Of a stretch of DNA of 64,000 nucleotides, positions 50,209 through 60,310 are shown piece by piece; positions within the stretch are counted from its first letter, which is position 1, and every line of letters begins with the position of its first letter. The position numbers were made by a program, and so were the translations under genes. The notes under the pieces are model-generated. The model made no database searches. It worked only from the letters and a program-made list of their open reading frames with translations, and was not told the origin of the DNA. This DNA is from CAWJAP01 sp963834365 (lineage in GTDB: Bacteria > Acidobacteriota > Vicinamibacteria > Vicinamibacterales > Vicinamibacteraceae): positions 248,001 through 312,000 of the forward strand of contig CAWIBS010000009.1 of assembly GCA_963834365.1 (NCBI GenBank), read 5' to 3'.

Positions 50209-51042
50209 ATGAGGTTGATGGGATCGGCCACTCGCGTGCGCTGGTGTGTGCTGCTGGCGCTGATCGCCGGGCGGGTAGAGGCTCGCGACGCCGTGTCGCA
50301 GCCCCGGCCGGAATGCGTCACGATCCGCGCCGACGAAACGGTCCCAGCCGTGGCGGCGCGTATTACCGGCGATGCGCGGAACATCAAGGCATCGTGGTTC
50401 CAGATCGTGAATCCGACGACCTCGCGATGGGTGCCGAAGACGCGCTACGACCTCGTGTTCGCGGGGTGGCACGCCTGCATCGTGGATCTGCCGAAGCCGG
50501 CCGTCGTGCCGCCGCGCGCGATGTACGCGGCCGCGGCGCCGAGCGCTCCCGTCGCCCCGCCCGCCCCGCCGGCCCGGCGCCCCTGGCCCGGTTGGCCCGC
50601 CCGTCCCGGCGCCAGCGTCGTTGCCGTGGGCGCCGCCGTCGCGTGGTGCACGCTCGTGGTGTCGATCGCCCTCGCATGCTGGGGCAACGAGTACTTCAGC
50701 AGACGGGAACGCGTGCGGCGCGCCATGGAGCAGTTCGCCGACCGGTTCGTTCGGGAGTTCGAGCGGCCGCTGGTTCAGCAGCACCTTCCGGACCGGCCGA
50801 TCCAGTCGCGGGTCCGTGTCAAGCCGGCCCGTTCGCGGCTCGACGTGCTGCTCGCGCCGCATGGCGGGCTGCGATACCCGAACCTGACCGATCACAAGAC
50901 GAATGTCCACTACGACGTCGCCCGGGTACAGGCGGTACTCCGGGATCATGCGTTCGTCAGCGGCCGGCCGTACGCCCGGGGACGCTGGGTCGTCGTCCCC
51001 TTCCAACTCAGAGCCGACATACGAGAGGCAGGTGGCAGATGA
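50209..51042 (+). CDS. membrane protein with LysM-like N-terminus, partner of the FtsZ-like protein
   Basis: A 277-residue single-pass protein. Residues 1-25 look like a signal peptide. Residues 35-90 resemble a LysM-type module (ECVTIRADETVPAVAARITG, then FQIVNPTTSRWVPKTRYDLV), though this is only a pattern match. A Pro/Ala-rich stretch (95-130) leads to a membrane helix at 136-158, and the last 118 residues form a charged domain (RVRVKPARSRLDVLLAPHGG, then WVVVPFQLRADI). Topology would place the LysM-like part outside and the last domain in the cytoplasm. The stop overlaps the start of the FtsZ-like gene (ATGA), so the products probably act together. An earlier in-frame ATG at 50071 lies in repeat C and is rejected. 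Confidence 0.72.
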   Translation: MRLMGSATRVRWCVLLALIAGRVEARDAVSQPRPECVTIRADETVPAVAARITGDARNIKASWFQIVNPTTSRWVPKTRYDLVFAGWHACIVDLPKPAVVPPRAMYAAAAPSAPVAPPAPPARRPWPGWPARPGASVVAVGAAVAWCTLVVSIALACWGNEYFSRRERVRRAMEQFADRFVREFERPLVQQHLPDRPIQSRVRVKPARSRLDVLLAPHGGLRYPNLTDHKTNVHYDVARVQAVLRDHAFVSGRPYARGRWVVVPFQLRADIREAGGR

Positions 51043-52766
51043 CGCTCCTTCTCCTCAGCACGGGAGGCGGCGGTGGCAACATTCTCCGATCGGTCAAGGC
51101 GCTGTTCGAACGAGACCTCGCGGTCACGCAGAAGGCCGACAGCCGGTACGCGGCGCGCCTGCGCGAGGCGCTGACGACCCGCTTCCTCGATACGAACGAG
51201 TTCTCGCTGACCGACGTGCCGCCCGAGGAACGCCTGCTCATCGGCGCTCGGACGACGGGCCGGCTCGGAGCGAGGCACAACCCCGAGGTTGCCAAGAAGG
51301 CGCTGGAGGAATCGCACAGCGAGGTCGAGGCCCTGGTGAAGCAGCACGCCATCATCGTGCTGATCGGCACCGGCGGCAAGGGAACCGGCGCCGGCACGAT
51401 GTTCCCGCTGGCGCAGCTCGCCCGGCAGCATCGCAAGCTGGTGCTGCCGATCTTCGTTCGCCCGTCCTTCGAGCGTCACGAAGTGGACAAGCGCCGCTAC
51501 GATCACGCGCTGCACGTGATCGAGCGGTTCGATGCCGCGAAGATCCGGTTGATGGAGGTCCTGAACGATCGCGGATACACGGAAACGAGCCCGCAATCCC
51601 AGGCCGTCGTCTGGGAACGCATGAACCTGCCCGTCGCGCGCGGACTGCGCGGACTGATCTACGTCCTGTGGGAGCTGTCGCAGGTCGATCCATCGGACTT
51701 GTCGATGTTGTTCGCGGGCAACGGCAGGCTCCGGATTGGATTCGCCGACATCGACTGCCCGGCGGGGCAGGAGCCGGATGACGCGCAAGTCGAGCAGGCG
51801 GCTCGACGCTGCTGGGAGAACCCGTACTACGCGTTCAGCAAGCCCCCGGGCACCTCGCTGATCTGCATCCAGGGCGAGTGGTCGAACGTCGTCGATGCGC
51901 GCATCAAGGGGCAGCTCGCCACGCTGGCGACAAAAGGCCAGGGCGAGGCGTCCTACAACCCGCTGTACGCGCGCGCCGGCTCCTCGCCGAGGCCGTGGGG
52001 CGTGACCATGCTGCTCGCCGAACACACGGGCGCACACCAGCCACTCGACGTGGACTGGTCGTTCGCGAGAGAGCCCGGAGCCGAAGCCATCCGTCTCGCC
52101 AACGTCAGCGAACGGCCCCGGGTTGAAGATCCTGCCGCGATGATCGCCAGGCCAGCAAAGGAATCGCCAGCCGGGATTCGAGCCGTGCCGCCCGCGGCGG
52201 CGCGCCGTCCGCCACGTGAAGATCCGGCTCCGGACACAGTCCCTGCCTTCGCCAACCTCCTCGAATTCGGGGTGGGGGTCAATCGTGCGAATCCCGCTGC
52301 GCTCGCCCTGGCACGCGACGGCGTCGGCACCGAGATCCCCTTCGACGGCGCCGACGTCCGGAAGCTGCTCGGGACAATGTGGTTTCGCGACGTCGTTCCA
52401 CGACTGTCACTGGGCTGGCGGGCCCGCCTGTTCGACGCGCTCCGCACCAGCCTCGCGATTCCGAACCACATCGTCAAAGTCGGCCGGCGGCCGGCGCGTC
52501 TGAGCGAGCTCGGCCTGGTGCCGCTCGGCGAGGCGCTGGCGAGTCCGGGCTTGTCGGAAGCGATCAAGCCTGACGTCGAGCTCCTGGTCACGATCGGCCG
52601 CGTCTGGGGCGAAGACGCGTTGCGGCAGTTCAAGTTTGGTGAGCTGCCCGAGCAGCCAGCGGCTTCCGGCCTTGCGGGCCTGCTGCAGGGCCTCCGTCCG
52701 AAGCTCCCGGCCTCGCTCCGCGCCGGCGCCAACACGCCTGGCGATCCAGGCCGGCGCCGCGAGTAA
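51039..52766 (+). CDS. divergent FtsZ/tubulin-superfamily GTPase
   Basis: A 575-residue protein. The nucleotide loops of the tubulin/FtsZ fold are clear: T1 STGGGGGN (residues 7-14), T3 GRLGARHNPE (74-83), T4 GTGGKGTGAG (110-119, matching GGGTGTG) and LNDRG (175-179), where FtsZ has its guanine-contact Asn. The T7 region RIGFADID (232-239) aligns to NLDFAD of FtsZ but keeps only the last Asp. The part after about residue 340 has a Pro-rich linker and a 200-residue helical domain with no match known to me. It differs from cell-division FtsZ in length and linkage. Remote relatives (Tubulin-like, FtsZ-like families) have been linked to membrane remodelling. Confidence 0.82.
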   Translation: MTLLLLSTGGGGGNILRSVKALFERDLAVTQKADSRYAARLREALTTRFLDTNEFSLTDVPPEERLLIGARTTGRLGARHNPEVAKKALEESHSEVEALVKQHAIIVLIGTGGKGTGAGTMFPLAQLARQHRKLVLPIFVRPSFERHEVDKRRYDHALHVIERFDAAKIRLMEVLNDRGYTETSPQSQAVVWERMNLPVARGLRGLIYVLWELSQVDPSDLSMLFAGNGRLRIGFADIDCPAGQEPDDAQVEQAARRCWENPYYAFSKPPGTSLICIQGEWSNVVDARIKGQLATLATKGQGEASYNPLYARAGSSPRPWGVTMLLAEHTGAHQPLDVDWSFAREPGAEAIRLANVSERPRVEDPAAMIARPAKESPAGIRAVPPAAARRPPREDPAPDTVPAFANLLEFGVGVNRANPAALALARDGVGTEIPFDGADVRKLLGTMWFRDVVPRLSLGWRARLFDALRTSLAIPNHIVKVGRRPARLSELGLVPLGEALASPGLSEAIKPDVELLVTIGRVWGEDALRQFKFGELPEQPAASGLAGLLQGLRPKLPASLRAGANTPGDPGRRRE

Positions 52767-52844
52767 CACGTCGCATCTCACGGCTCCTCGCCGCGCCGAC
52801 TAACCTCCAGCCGTTGCGCCGCAGCGGCGGCCGGACGCGCACGA

Positions 52845-54885
52845 TCACGGCCGCCAGAACGGGTTCACGAACGCGCCATTGCCCGCGACATCCCAGACCG
52901 CCACACGCGCCCACTTCCAGCCGTTCGCCCTGGCGCGCCACTCGAAGGTCGCGCTGCCGAAGTCGCGTGTGTGCGCCAGATCGATCACGGCGCGTTCGGT
53001 GGTCTGGCCGTCGCCCCAGACGATCTCGGCGAACCGCAGCGGGAACGTCCACCGCACGTGCGCCTTCGCGACGATCTCGGTGGCTGACGATGAGGCAAAG
53101 TCCAGCTCCGGCAGGAGCACTTCGCCAGTCGTGGTGAAGAACCTGCCGGTCGCCAGCGGCGCCAGCGCATCTCCCCAGCGATCGAATGCGGGCACGCGGT
53201 CGAGCTCGATGTAGTTGACATTCATGTGCGCATAGAGCTCGTGCGTGTGGTCGAACTGAAAGACGTCGACCTCGCCGAGCAAACGCTTGCGCAGACCTCG
53301 ATTGCTCAGATCGTCCAGCAGGTCGAACGCACGATCGCCGAGGCGCGGCGAGGAGAGATCCGACGGCAGCGCCTTCCAGCCGGCGCCAAGATACCGGGCA
53401 TCGCGGAAGTAGTCGGTCGCGAGAATCCGGTCTGGAAACCCGGTCGAACCCTTCGTCCGCGGATGCGTCTGGTACATGTAGCCGCCCTCGCGCCGGACGA
53501 GATCGAACATCTCGTTCACGTCTGCCACGCTGTACACCGTGCCGTATCGGGGATGTGTCGAGACGAATGCCCCGTTCTGCGGCCGGTTCATGAACCAGTA
53601 GACCGGCCTGGGAAACACCAGCGCCCAGTGTCCGCCGAGATGGGCGTTGGCCTCCTCGGCTGGAATCAACAGGAAGTCGGGATCCGACTGCGCCCGCAGC
53701 GCCCCGAAGTACGCGTGCAGCTCGTCGAGCCGCAGATCGGTGAGGTCGTTCGGGTGGCCATCGCCATGAAAGTCCATGATCATCGACGCGTCCACACCCA
53801 TCGCCTTGAGCACCGGCTTGAACGGCGGGGTCTTGTCGAACCCGTTGGCCATCGCCTGGACGGTGTGCGCCAGATGCCAGTGCGTGCTCAGCGTCTTGTA
53901 GCCGTCGAGCGGGCGAAAGCGATCCGCGTTGGTGAAGCGGAGGACGTGCGCCAGCGCCGTCTCCGGTGCAGCGGCGGCGAGCAGGAAGAACACGCCCATG
54001 CGCTGGGGCCGCCCCGGCGGCGCGTTCACCCAGGGGTAGAACTGCCAGTTCTCGTCGCGAAGCTGCCTGATGCCGAGCGACACACGCCCGCGCCAGGCGC
54101 GATGCCAGACGTAGCCCAGATTCGAGGTGAAGTCCCGCGGGAAGAAGTACCTGATGCGGCGCCGGGAACACGGCGACGCTGCCGCCGGCCGTCTTCACCG
54201 CCAGCGTCCGGTAGCGCACCGCGACCGGCACACGCTCGGGCTGCAACCCGTTTGCCGTGATCTGCCGCAGCGCGCCGTCGGTGTCGTAATAGGCGACCTC
54301 CGTACGCATGTTGTTGCCCGGCTGACGATCGGACGCCGCGGCGATGTCGAGCCCCGCGTCGTAGTAATAGGCGACGTCGGCATCGTGGGTGGTCAGCACC
54401 GCTTCTTGCTGAATCAGGCGGCTGGCGGGGTAGAACGTGTAGGCCAGAGCGCCGTCGAAGCTGCCCATGCGCAGGCCGTGGAAGACGATCTCGACGCGTT
54501 CGCCGACGCTGCGCGCCGTCGCGCCGCGGAGCGTGAACGTGCTCTGCACGTGCCGGGTCCCCTCCGGGTGGCTCGTCGGATCGTCGAAGAACGCGTTCCA
54601 GCCGCCCCGGCGCTTCCCCGTCTCGCCCTGGTAGAACGGGCGGGCGCCGCGGACGACAGGCTCGCCCTCGGGCCCGATGGAGGTCACGAGCGGCTGGGCG
54701 GGGTCGAGCGAGAACGTCGCGCGCCAGACCCGTGCCGTCTCGTCCGGCCACGTGACCGTCACCGAGCCGTCGCTGCGAACGACGTCGATGGGACCGGCCT
54801 GCACCCCGGTGAGATCGATCGGCACCGACACCGGGGGCGCCTGCACGGGAACGAGCACCAGCAGGGCAAGGCAGGCGACACGCAT
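52845..54885 (-). CDS. secreted protein with PHP-like metal motif, one frame shift
   Basis: About 680 residues. A signal peptide (MRVACLALLVLVPVQAPPVS) precedes a beta-rich domain (WPDETARVWRATFSLDPAQP, then RLIQQEAVLTTHDADVAYYY). The second half holds MIMDFHGDGHP, EEANAHLGGHW and THELYAHMNVNY, a His/Asp pattern like that of PHP-type or related metal phosphoesterases, and ends in a small beta domain (VRWTFPLRFAEIVWGDGQTT). The family is not one I can name with certainty. The frame changes near 54165, between FPAPHQ and FFPRDFTSNLGYVW. The protein is probably periplasmic. Function unknown; hydrolysis of a phosphoester is a guess from the motif. Confidence 0.6.
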
Positions 54886-54979
54886 GTCAGGGGACGCCTT
54901 TCGCCACGGGCTCACGGCGTGCGGCCCGACCGAGGCGGCTGTCCTCGTCCGTCGACCCCACGGGCAGCCAGCTCACGGC

Positions 54980-55846
54980 TCAGCTCTTCTGGATCGGCGC
55001 GGACGAGATCGCCTGGGTCCGTCCCTCCGCTGTCGGATCCCACCGGCCGGTGACAGCGTAAGCCGGCACGGGCGCCGGAAAGCCGGCGGCGCCGAATGCC
55101 TCTCGAATCACTCGATTCGTGTCGAAATACACCTGCCAGTAGTGCGCGTTGCTGCAGTAGGGCCGGACGCAAAGGAGCGGACCGGCGGGCGTGAACTGCA
55201 GGACATCCACGTCAGGCGCCGGCGACGACATCACGTTCGGAATACTCGCCAACCGTGCCTCGAGCAGACGTATGGCTTCATGGTGATCGACATCGTGGCT
55301 GATCGTGGCGGTGAGATCGACACGGCGGTAGGGGTTGGCCGAGAAATTCTGGATGGTGTCGGAGAAGACCTTGCTGTTTCCGACGATGGTCAGCACGTTG
55401 TCCGGGGTGTTGAGGGTCGTGCCGAACAGGCCGATGGCGTCGACGGTGCCGGTGACGCCGGCGACCGTCACGGCATCACCGACTTTGAACGGGCGGAGGA
55501 ACACCAGGAAGGCGCCAGCCGCAAAATTGGACAGCAGTCCCCCCCAGGCGACGCCGATGGCGACGCCGCCAGCGGCAATCAGCGCCGCGAACGTCGTCGT
55601 TTCGACGCCGAAGAACCCGAGCATGGCCACGATCAAGGCCACGTTCAGGACGACCGTGAGTCCGGTCTGCAGATAGCGCGTCAGCGTCAGATCGAACTCT
55701 TGCCGCGCCAGCGCTCGACCCAGCAGTCGATTGGCCAGGGCAATCAGCCATCGGCCGACGAGCCAGAGCACCAGTGCGCCGGCCACTTTCCATGCCACCG
55801 CCACCAGTGTCGCCCCTGCACCCTGCATGAGCGCGTTCATGTCCAT
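54980..55846 (-). CDS. small-conductance mechanosensitive channel (MscS family)
   Basis: A 288-residue protein with three membrane helices: VAVAWKVAGALVLWLVGRWL, then LQTGLTVVLNVALIVAMLGF, and the pore helix TTTFAALIAAGGVAIGVAWG with the Gly/Ala packing of MscS TM3. The beta domain follows: FLRPFKVGDAVTVAGVTGTV, then TLNTPDNVLTIVGNSKVFSD, then NPYRRVDLTATISHDVDH. The size equals E. coli MscS. The channel opens under membrane tension and lets solutes out on osmotic downshift. The ATG at 55846 has ggaggact upstream. Open sequence further upstream has no family likeness. Confidence 0.92.
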   Translation of the reverse strand: MDMNALMQGAGATLVAVAWKVAGALVLWLVGRWLIALANRLLGRALARQEFDLTLTRYLQTGLTVVLNVALIVAMLGFFGVETTTFAALIAAGGVAIGVAWGGLLSNFAAGAFLVFLRPFKVGDAVTVAGVTGTVDAIGLFGTTLNTPDNVLTIVGNSKVFSDTIQNFSANPYRRVDLTATISHDVDHHEAIRLLEARLASIPNVMSSPAPDVDVLQFTPAGPLLCVRPYCSNAHYWQVYFDTNRVIREAFGAAGFPAPVPAYAVTGRWDPTAEGRTQAISSAPIQKS

Positions 55847-56074
55847 CTCGAGTCCTCCGGGCGACAGACCCTTGCGGCGGTCCGGGGCAAACGCGGACCG
55901 GCCTTCGGCGACACCGAGTCGCAGTCGGCGGCGTCGCGGTTCAGCATAGCGCAGTGACCGAACGGCGTCGTGTGGCGTGCGCCTCGGGAATGAGCCCCTC
56001 CCGAGTATTTGACGCGCGGCGGGTGGCGGCAGAGAATCGTGGCCTGCGTAGGATGTTATTTCCAGGAGGTGCTC

Positions 56075-56848
56075 GTGTCGTTTCCGCAGCGGCTTGCCGT
56101 GGGACTCTCGATTCCTGTGTTGCTGTCGAGTGCGCCGGATGGGCGTGCCGCTCGGACTGGTGCGCCCGCCGCCATGGTGCAGGTGGGCCAGGGAGGATCC
56201 AGCCAGGACACCACCTCGGTCCGGCCGCGGATGCGGGGCCACTTCACTCACGTCGCCGAGATCCGCGATGCGGTGATCCGCGCCGATCTCGAGGGCGTGC
56301 GACCGCCGGCGAAATGGCTGTCCGAGCAGCCGCAGGAGGGTCTGCCGGCGTCGGCGCAGGCCAACGTCGGCGAGATGCAGCGAATCGCGGTGGAAGTCGC
56401 CTCGGCTGGCGACATCCCGGGGGCCGCGCGTGGCATGGCGCGGCTGGCGGCAGCGTGCGGCACGTGCCATGTCGACGTGCAGGCGACGCCGACGCTGTTG
56501 GCGATCATGCCGAAGGACGAAGAGGCGACCCTCGCCGGCCGCATGCGGCTGCACTATCGCGCGTCACAGCATCTCTACCGCGGCTTGATCGTGCCGTCGA
56601 CGCACTCGTGGAATCAGGGCGCCGATGGACTGCTGGGGGCTCCGGTCGATCAGGAGCTCAAGAAGGGCGGAGGCAGCTCCCCGGAGATCACGGCATTGGG
56701 GCAGCGGCTGCGCTCGCTCGCCGAACAGGCGCGGAAGGCCGAGACGCAGGACGCGCGCGCGCAGGTGTACGGGCAGATTCTGACCACCTGCTCCGAATGT
56801 CACAAGCACCAGGGCATCGTCGTCCCGCGGGAGGCCGAGCCTCGCTGA
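56075..56848 (+). CDS. exported diheme cytochrome c-like protein
   Basis: A 257-residue protein with a signal peptide (SFPQRLAVGLSIPVLLSSAP) and two heme-c binding sites, CGTCH around residue 128 and CSECH close to the C-terminus. The region between them is helical (LHYRASQHLYRGLIVPSTHS), suggesting a cytochrome c'-like helical bundle. The GTG at 56075 is chosen since AGGAGG lies 6 bases upstream. It probably carries electrons in the periplasm. The next gene, on the opposite strand, is another cytochrome c, but the two face each other and are not one operon. Confidence 0.82.
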   Translation: MSFPQRLAVGLSIPVLLSSAPDGRAARTGAPAAMVQVGQGGSSQDTTSVRPRMRGHFTHVAEIRDAVIRADLEGVRPPAKWLSEQPQEGLPASAQANVGEMQRIAVEVASAGDIPGAARGMARLAAACGTCHVDVQATPTLLAIMPKDEEATLAGRMRLHYRASQHLYRGLIVPSTHSWNQGADGLLGAPVDQELKKGGGSSPEITALGQRLRSLAEQARKAETQDARAQVYGQILTTCSECHKHQGIVVPREAEPR

Positions 56849-56883
56849 ACGTTCAACGTCGAGGAGGACTCTTCCCGCGGTGG

Positions 56884-56936
56884 GACAGGGCTTCAGCCCT
56901 GTCGGGAAGGACAGCCCCGGGGCTGACGCCCCGGGG
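56884..56936. repeat. two short palindromes between convergent cytochrome genes
   Basis: GACAGGGCTTCAGCCCTGTC (56884-56903) and CCCCGGGGC...GCCCCGGGG (56915-56936) are tight hairpins between convergent genes and could stop transcription from both sides. The first shares its core with the palindrome at 17181-17200. Confidence 0.6.
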
Positions 56937-56957
56937 CGACGTCAGGGCGCGAGGCGG

Positions 56958-57607
56958 TCAGGGCGCCGGCGGAATCGTGATCGGAATCGACGGAATCGTG
57001 CGCAAGTACTCGTAGATCGCTCGCAGGTCGCGATCGCTCAGGTCCTGGTAGACCGTCCACGGCATCACCTGCAGCAGGTCATTGTCCTCCGACGGCGCGA
57101 AAGGAGGCCGGTTCTTGAGGTCCACGCCCGTCCGCATCACCTCGGCGGAATTGCTGCCACGTCAAGTCGGCCGGCAGGCCGCTGCTGGCGCGCGGCGTCA
57201 GATTGCGTGAGACAGGGGTGTCCGGATCCGTCGGGCGGGCCGAACGGTGTGCCGCCGGCCAGATATCGCGCCGCGTTGACCGCTTTGGGCTCGCCGGCGA
57301 ACGGATCGCCACCCGCTGCATACGGCGGGCTGGTGTGGCAGTCGTTGCACCCTCCGGCGGCATTGACGATGTAGCTGCCAAGCCCCACGAGCGCCAGGTC
57401 CCGATCCTCGAGGTTCAGCGGCACCGGGGCAATCTGGTACCCGCGAATGATACGAGCGAACTCCGCCTGCGAGAACTGGTGCGAGAGCCGGCTCAACTCG
57501 CTCATCGCGGCCTTGGGATCCCGCGGTTCCTCCGCACGCCCGGCGGCCAGTCCCAAGGTCACGAGGAATACTCCGAGCATCGCGGCTACGTAACGTCTCC
57601 GTCGCAT
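56958..57607 (-). CDS. c-type cytochrome, frame-shifted
   Basis: About 215 residues. A signal peptide (RRRYVAAMLGVFLVTLGLAA) is followed by LSRLSHQFSQAEFARIIRGY, a single heme site GGCNDCHTSPPYAAGGDPF and, after frame changes near 57215 and 57145, the C-terminal half of a monoheme cytochrome: SRNLTPRASSGLPADLTWQQF, then DNDLLQVMPWTVYQDLSDRD and LRAIYEYLRTIPSIP. The Met in QVMPW is the probable sixth heme ligand. All parts fit cytochromes c that accompany dehydrogenases. Partner dehydrogenase is not seen in the window. Ends at 56958, convergent with the diheme protein. Confidence 0.8.
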
Positions 57608-57744
57608 GAACTCCTCCTGAAGGGGGTGGGTGTGAACTGCGCGCCGACGATTATGCACCTAACTCGACCGGACGCGGCGTCGAGTTGCCGGATCGCACCG
57701 CGCTCGGATCACGCGTGCGCCCCGGTTACCCGCGGCGCGTCCGG

Positions 57745-60121
57745 CTATTGCCGGGCCATCGCGACGCGGATCGCCTCCTCCGGGTTGACGAGATGGTCGG
57801 CGTTCTCGGCCGCGTCGGCGATCGCGAGCTGCACGCCCTTGACCCGGCCCGTGAACTCGTTGTGCTGAGGCCCGTAGTCCGGCGACACCGGTGAGCCGGT
57901 GTCCACGCCGACGTCACAGCCGTCGTCAGCCGAGAAGATCATGGCGGCGGTCGCCCCGATCCGACCCTCGCCTACCTTCTTGCCGTCGACGAACAACGTC
58001 GCCGTGCCGCCTTTGCCCATGCCGCCGCCGGCGTACTTGAACTCCATGCGCACCTGATGGTCGCCGGCCGGCATCGCCTCTCCCGACTCGGCGTAGAAGT
58101 ACTGGATGCCGAACAGGTTGTAGCAGTACTTCAGCTTCCCGCCCTTCGCGTACAGCGCCCAGCCGCCGATGTTGCCGCCCTGAGCGATGATGACGCCCTC
58201 CGCGCCCGACGCCGGCACGGTGATCTCGGCGGTCACGGAATGGGACTTGTTCTTGACGTTGAGGACGGAGTTCTCTGACAGTCGTCCCATGCCGCCGAAC
58301 AAGAGCTGAGTCTGGCCCTTGATCAGCACCGGACGACCCGCCAGATCCGGGTTGAGTCGCTCGGCGACGCGGTCATCGAGCGGCAGCACGTTGTAGCGGG
58401 TGGCCTCGATCAGCCAGAGACGCTGCAGGTGGTGCAGCTTGTCCGGCATCTCCTTCGCCAGGTTCTTCGCCTGGCTCCAGTCCGTCGTCGTGTCGTACAG
58501 CTCCCACACGTCATCGTCGAACGCCGGCACCGTCTCACCGACGAGCAGCCACGGCGTCTTGTGCCGTGTCACGGCGGTCCAGCCTTTGTGGTAGATGCCG
58601 CGGTTCCCGAACATCTCGAAGTACTGGGTCTCGTGCCGGTCGGCAGCCTTGCCGTCATTGAACGCATACAGCATGCTGACGCCTTCGATCGGCTGCTGGT
58701 GGATGCCGTCCACCGTGGTCGGCTGCGGCAGTCCGGCCGCTTCGAGCACCGTCGGCGCGACGTCGATGACATGGTGGAACTGGGACCGGATCTCCCCCTT
58801 GGCCTTGAACCCGTTCGGCCAGTGGACGATGGTGCCGTTGCGGGTGCCACCCCAGTGCGAGGCGACCTGCTTGGTCCACTGGTAGGGCGTGTTCATCGAG
58901 TGCGCCCAGCCCACCGCGAAGTGATTGTAGGATTCCGGTCCGCCCAGCTTGTCGAGCCGTTCCATCAGGAACTCCGGCGTCTCGAGCGCGGCGCCCCCAT
59001 TGAAGTTGATCATCTCGTTGAAGGTGCCGTTCAGCGTGCCCTCGGCCGAGGCGCCGTTGTCGCCGATGATGTAGTAGATGAGGGTGTCATCCAGGATCTG
59101 CAGTCTGCTCGAGGCTGTCGAACAGCCGCCCGACATGGTGGTCGGTGTATTCGAGGAACCCGGCATACACCTCCATCTGACGGCGCAGCACCGGCTTGAG
59201 CGCCTCCGGCATCTCGTCCCAGGCCGGAATCTGCTCGTGACGCTTCGTGAGCTGACAGTCGGCCGGAATGACGCCGAGCTTCTTCTGCCGGGCGAAGATC
59301 TCTTCGCGGAGCTCGTCCCAGCCCGCATCGAACTTGCCCTTGTACTTGTCGGCCCATTCCTTCGGCACGTGGTGCGGGGCGTGCGTCGCGCCGGGAGCGA
59401 AGTAGATGAAGAACGGCTTGTCGGGAATCAGGGCTTTCTGCTGGCCGATCCAGGCGATCGCCTTGTCGGTCATGTCTTCCATGAGGTGGTAGCCCTCTTC
59501 GGGCGTCTTCTTGACCTCGATCGGAGTGGTGCCTTCGTACAGTGACGGGTACCACTGGTGGGCTTCGCCGCCGATGAAGCCGTAGAAATATTCGAAGCCG
59601 CCGCCACCCGTCGGCCAGGCCTCGAACGGTCCTGCCGGACTCGTCTGCCAGACCGGCACCTCATGACACTTGCCGAACTGCGCGGTCGCGTACCCATTCA
59701 GCTTGAGCGTCTTGGCCAGCGGCGCCGCGGTGTTCGGCAGCACCGAGCAGTAGCCGGGTGAGCCGCTTGCGATCTCGGTGATGCCGCCCATGCCGACCGA
59801 GTGGTGATTGCGGCCGGTGAGGAGCGCCTGGCGCGTCGGCGAGCACAGGGCCGTGGTGTGGAAGCGGTTGAATTTCAAGCCCGCCGCCGCCAGACGTTCG
59901 GCGGCCGGCGTCTGGCACGGACCGCCGAAGGCACTCGACGCGCCGAATCCCACATCGTCGATCAGGATCACGAGGACGTTGGGCGCGCCCTTCGGCGGCC
60001 GCAGCTGCGGGATAGGCGGATATTTCGTGTCCGGATCCTTGGCGTCGTAGGTGACGAGGCCGGTTCGCGCATGCGAGGGAATCGGAAGGGCGGTTCGCGG
60101 AATCGAATCGCTGACGCTCAT
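57745..60121 (-). CDS. arylsulfatase, one frame shift
   Basis: About 790 residues of the sulfatase family. N-terminal metal-site Asps in VLVILIDDVGFGASSAFGGP; the formylglycine motif is CSPTRQALLTGRNHHSVGMG, with Cys as the residue to be modified; then GKCHEVPVWQTSP and the later IIGDNGASAEG metal site. The C-terminal 200 residues form a beta-sandwich (GGTATLFVDGKKVGEGRIG). The frame changes near 59095, between SLEQTADPG and LQILDDTLIYY. No signal peptide is seen at the ATG used, so it may be cytoplasmic, or the true start may differ. It splits sulfate esters; the maturase is not in this window. Confidence 0.9.
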
Positions 60122-60310
60122 TTTCACTGGTTTCCTTTTGTCGGGTCTTGTGCGCGCTGGCGCGATCTGTGTGCCCATACTAGTCGACGTCCACGCGATC
60201 GGGTCAACCCGAGCGCCATCCGGCCCGCTTGCACGGACCCCTGGAGCGACGCGCGCGAGGCGTCTACGCCGAGGTCGTTGTTCCCGGCAGGATCAATCGG
60301 GGAGACCGAC

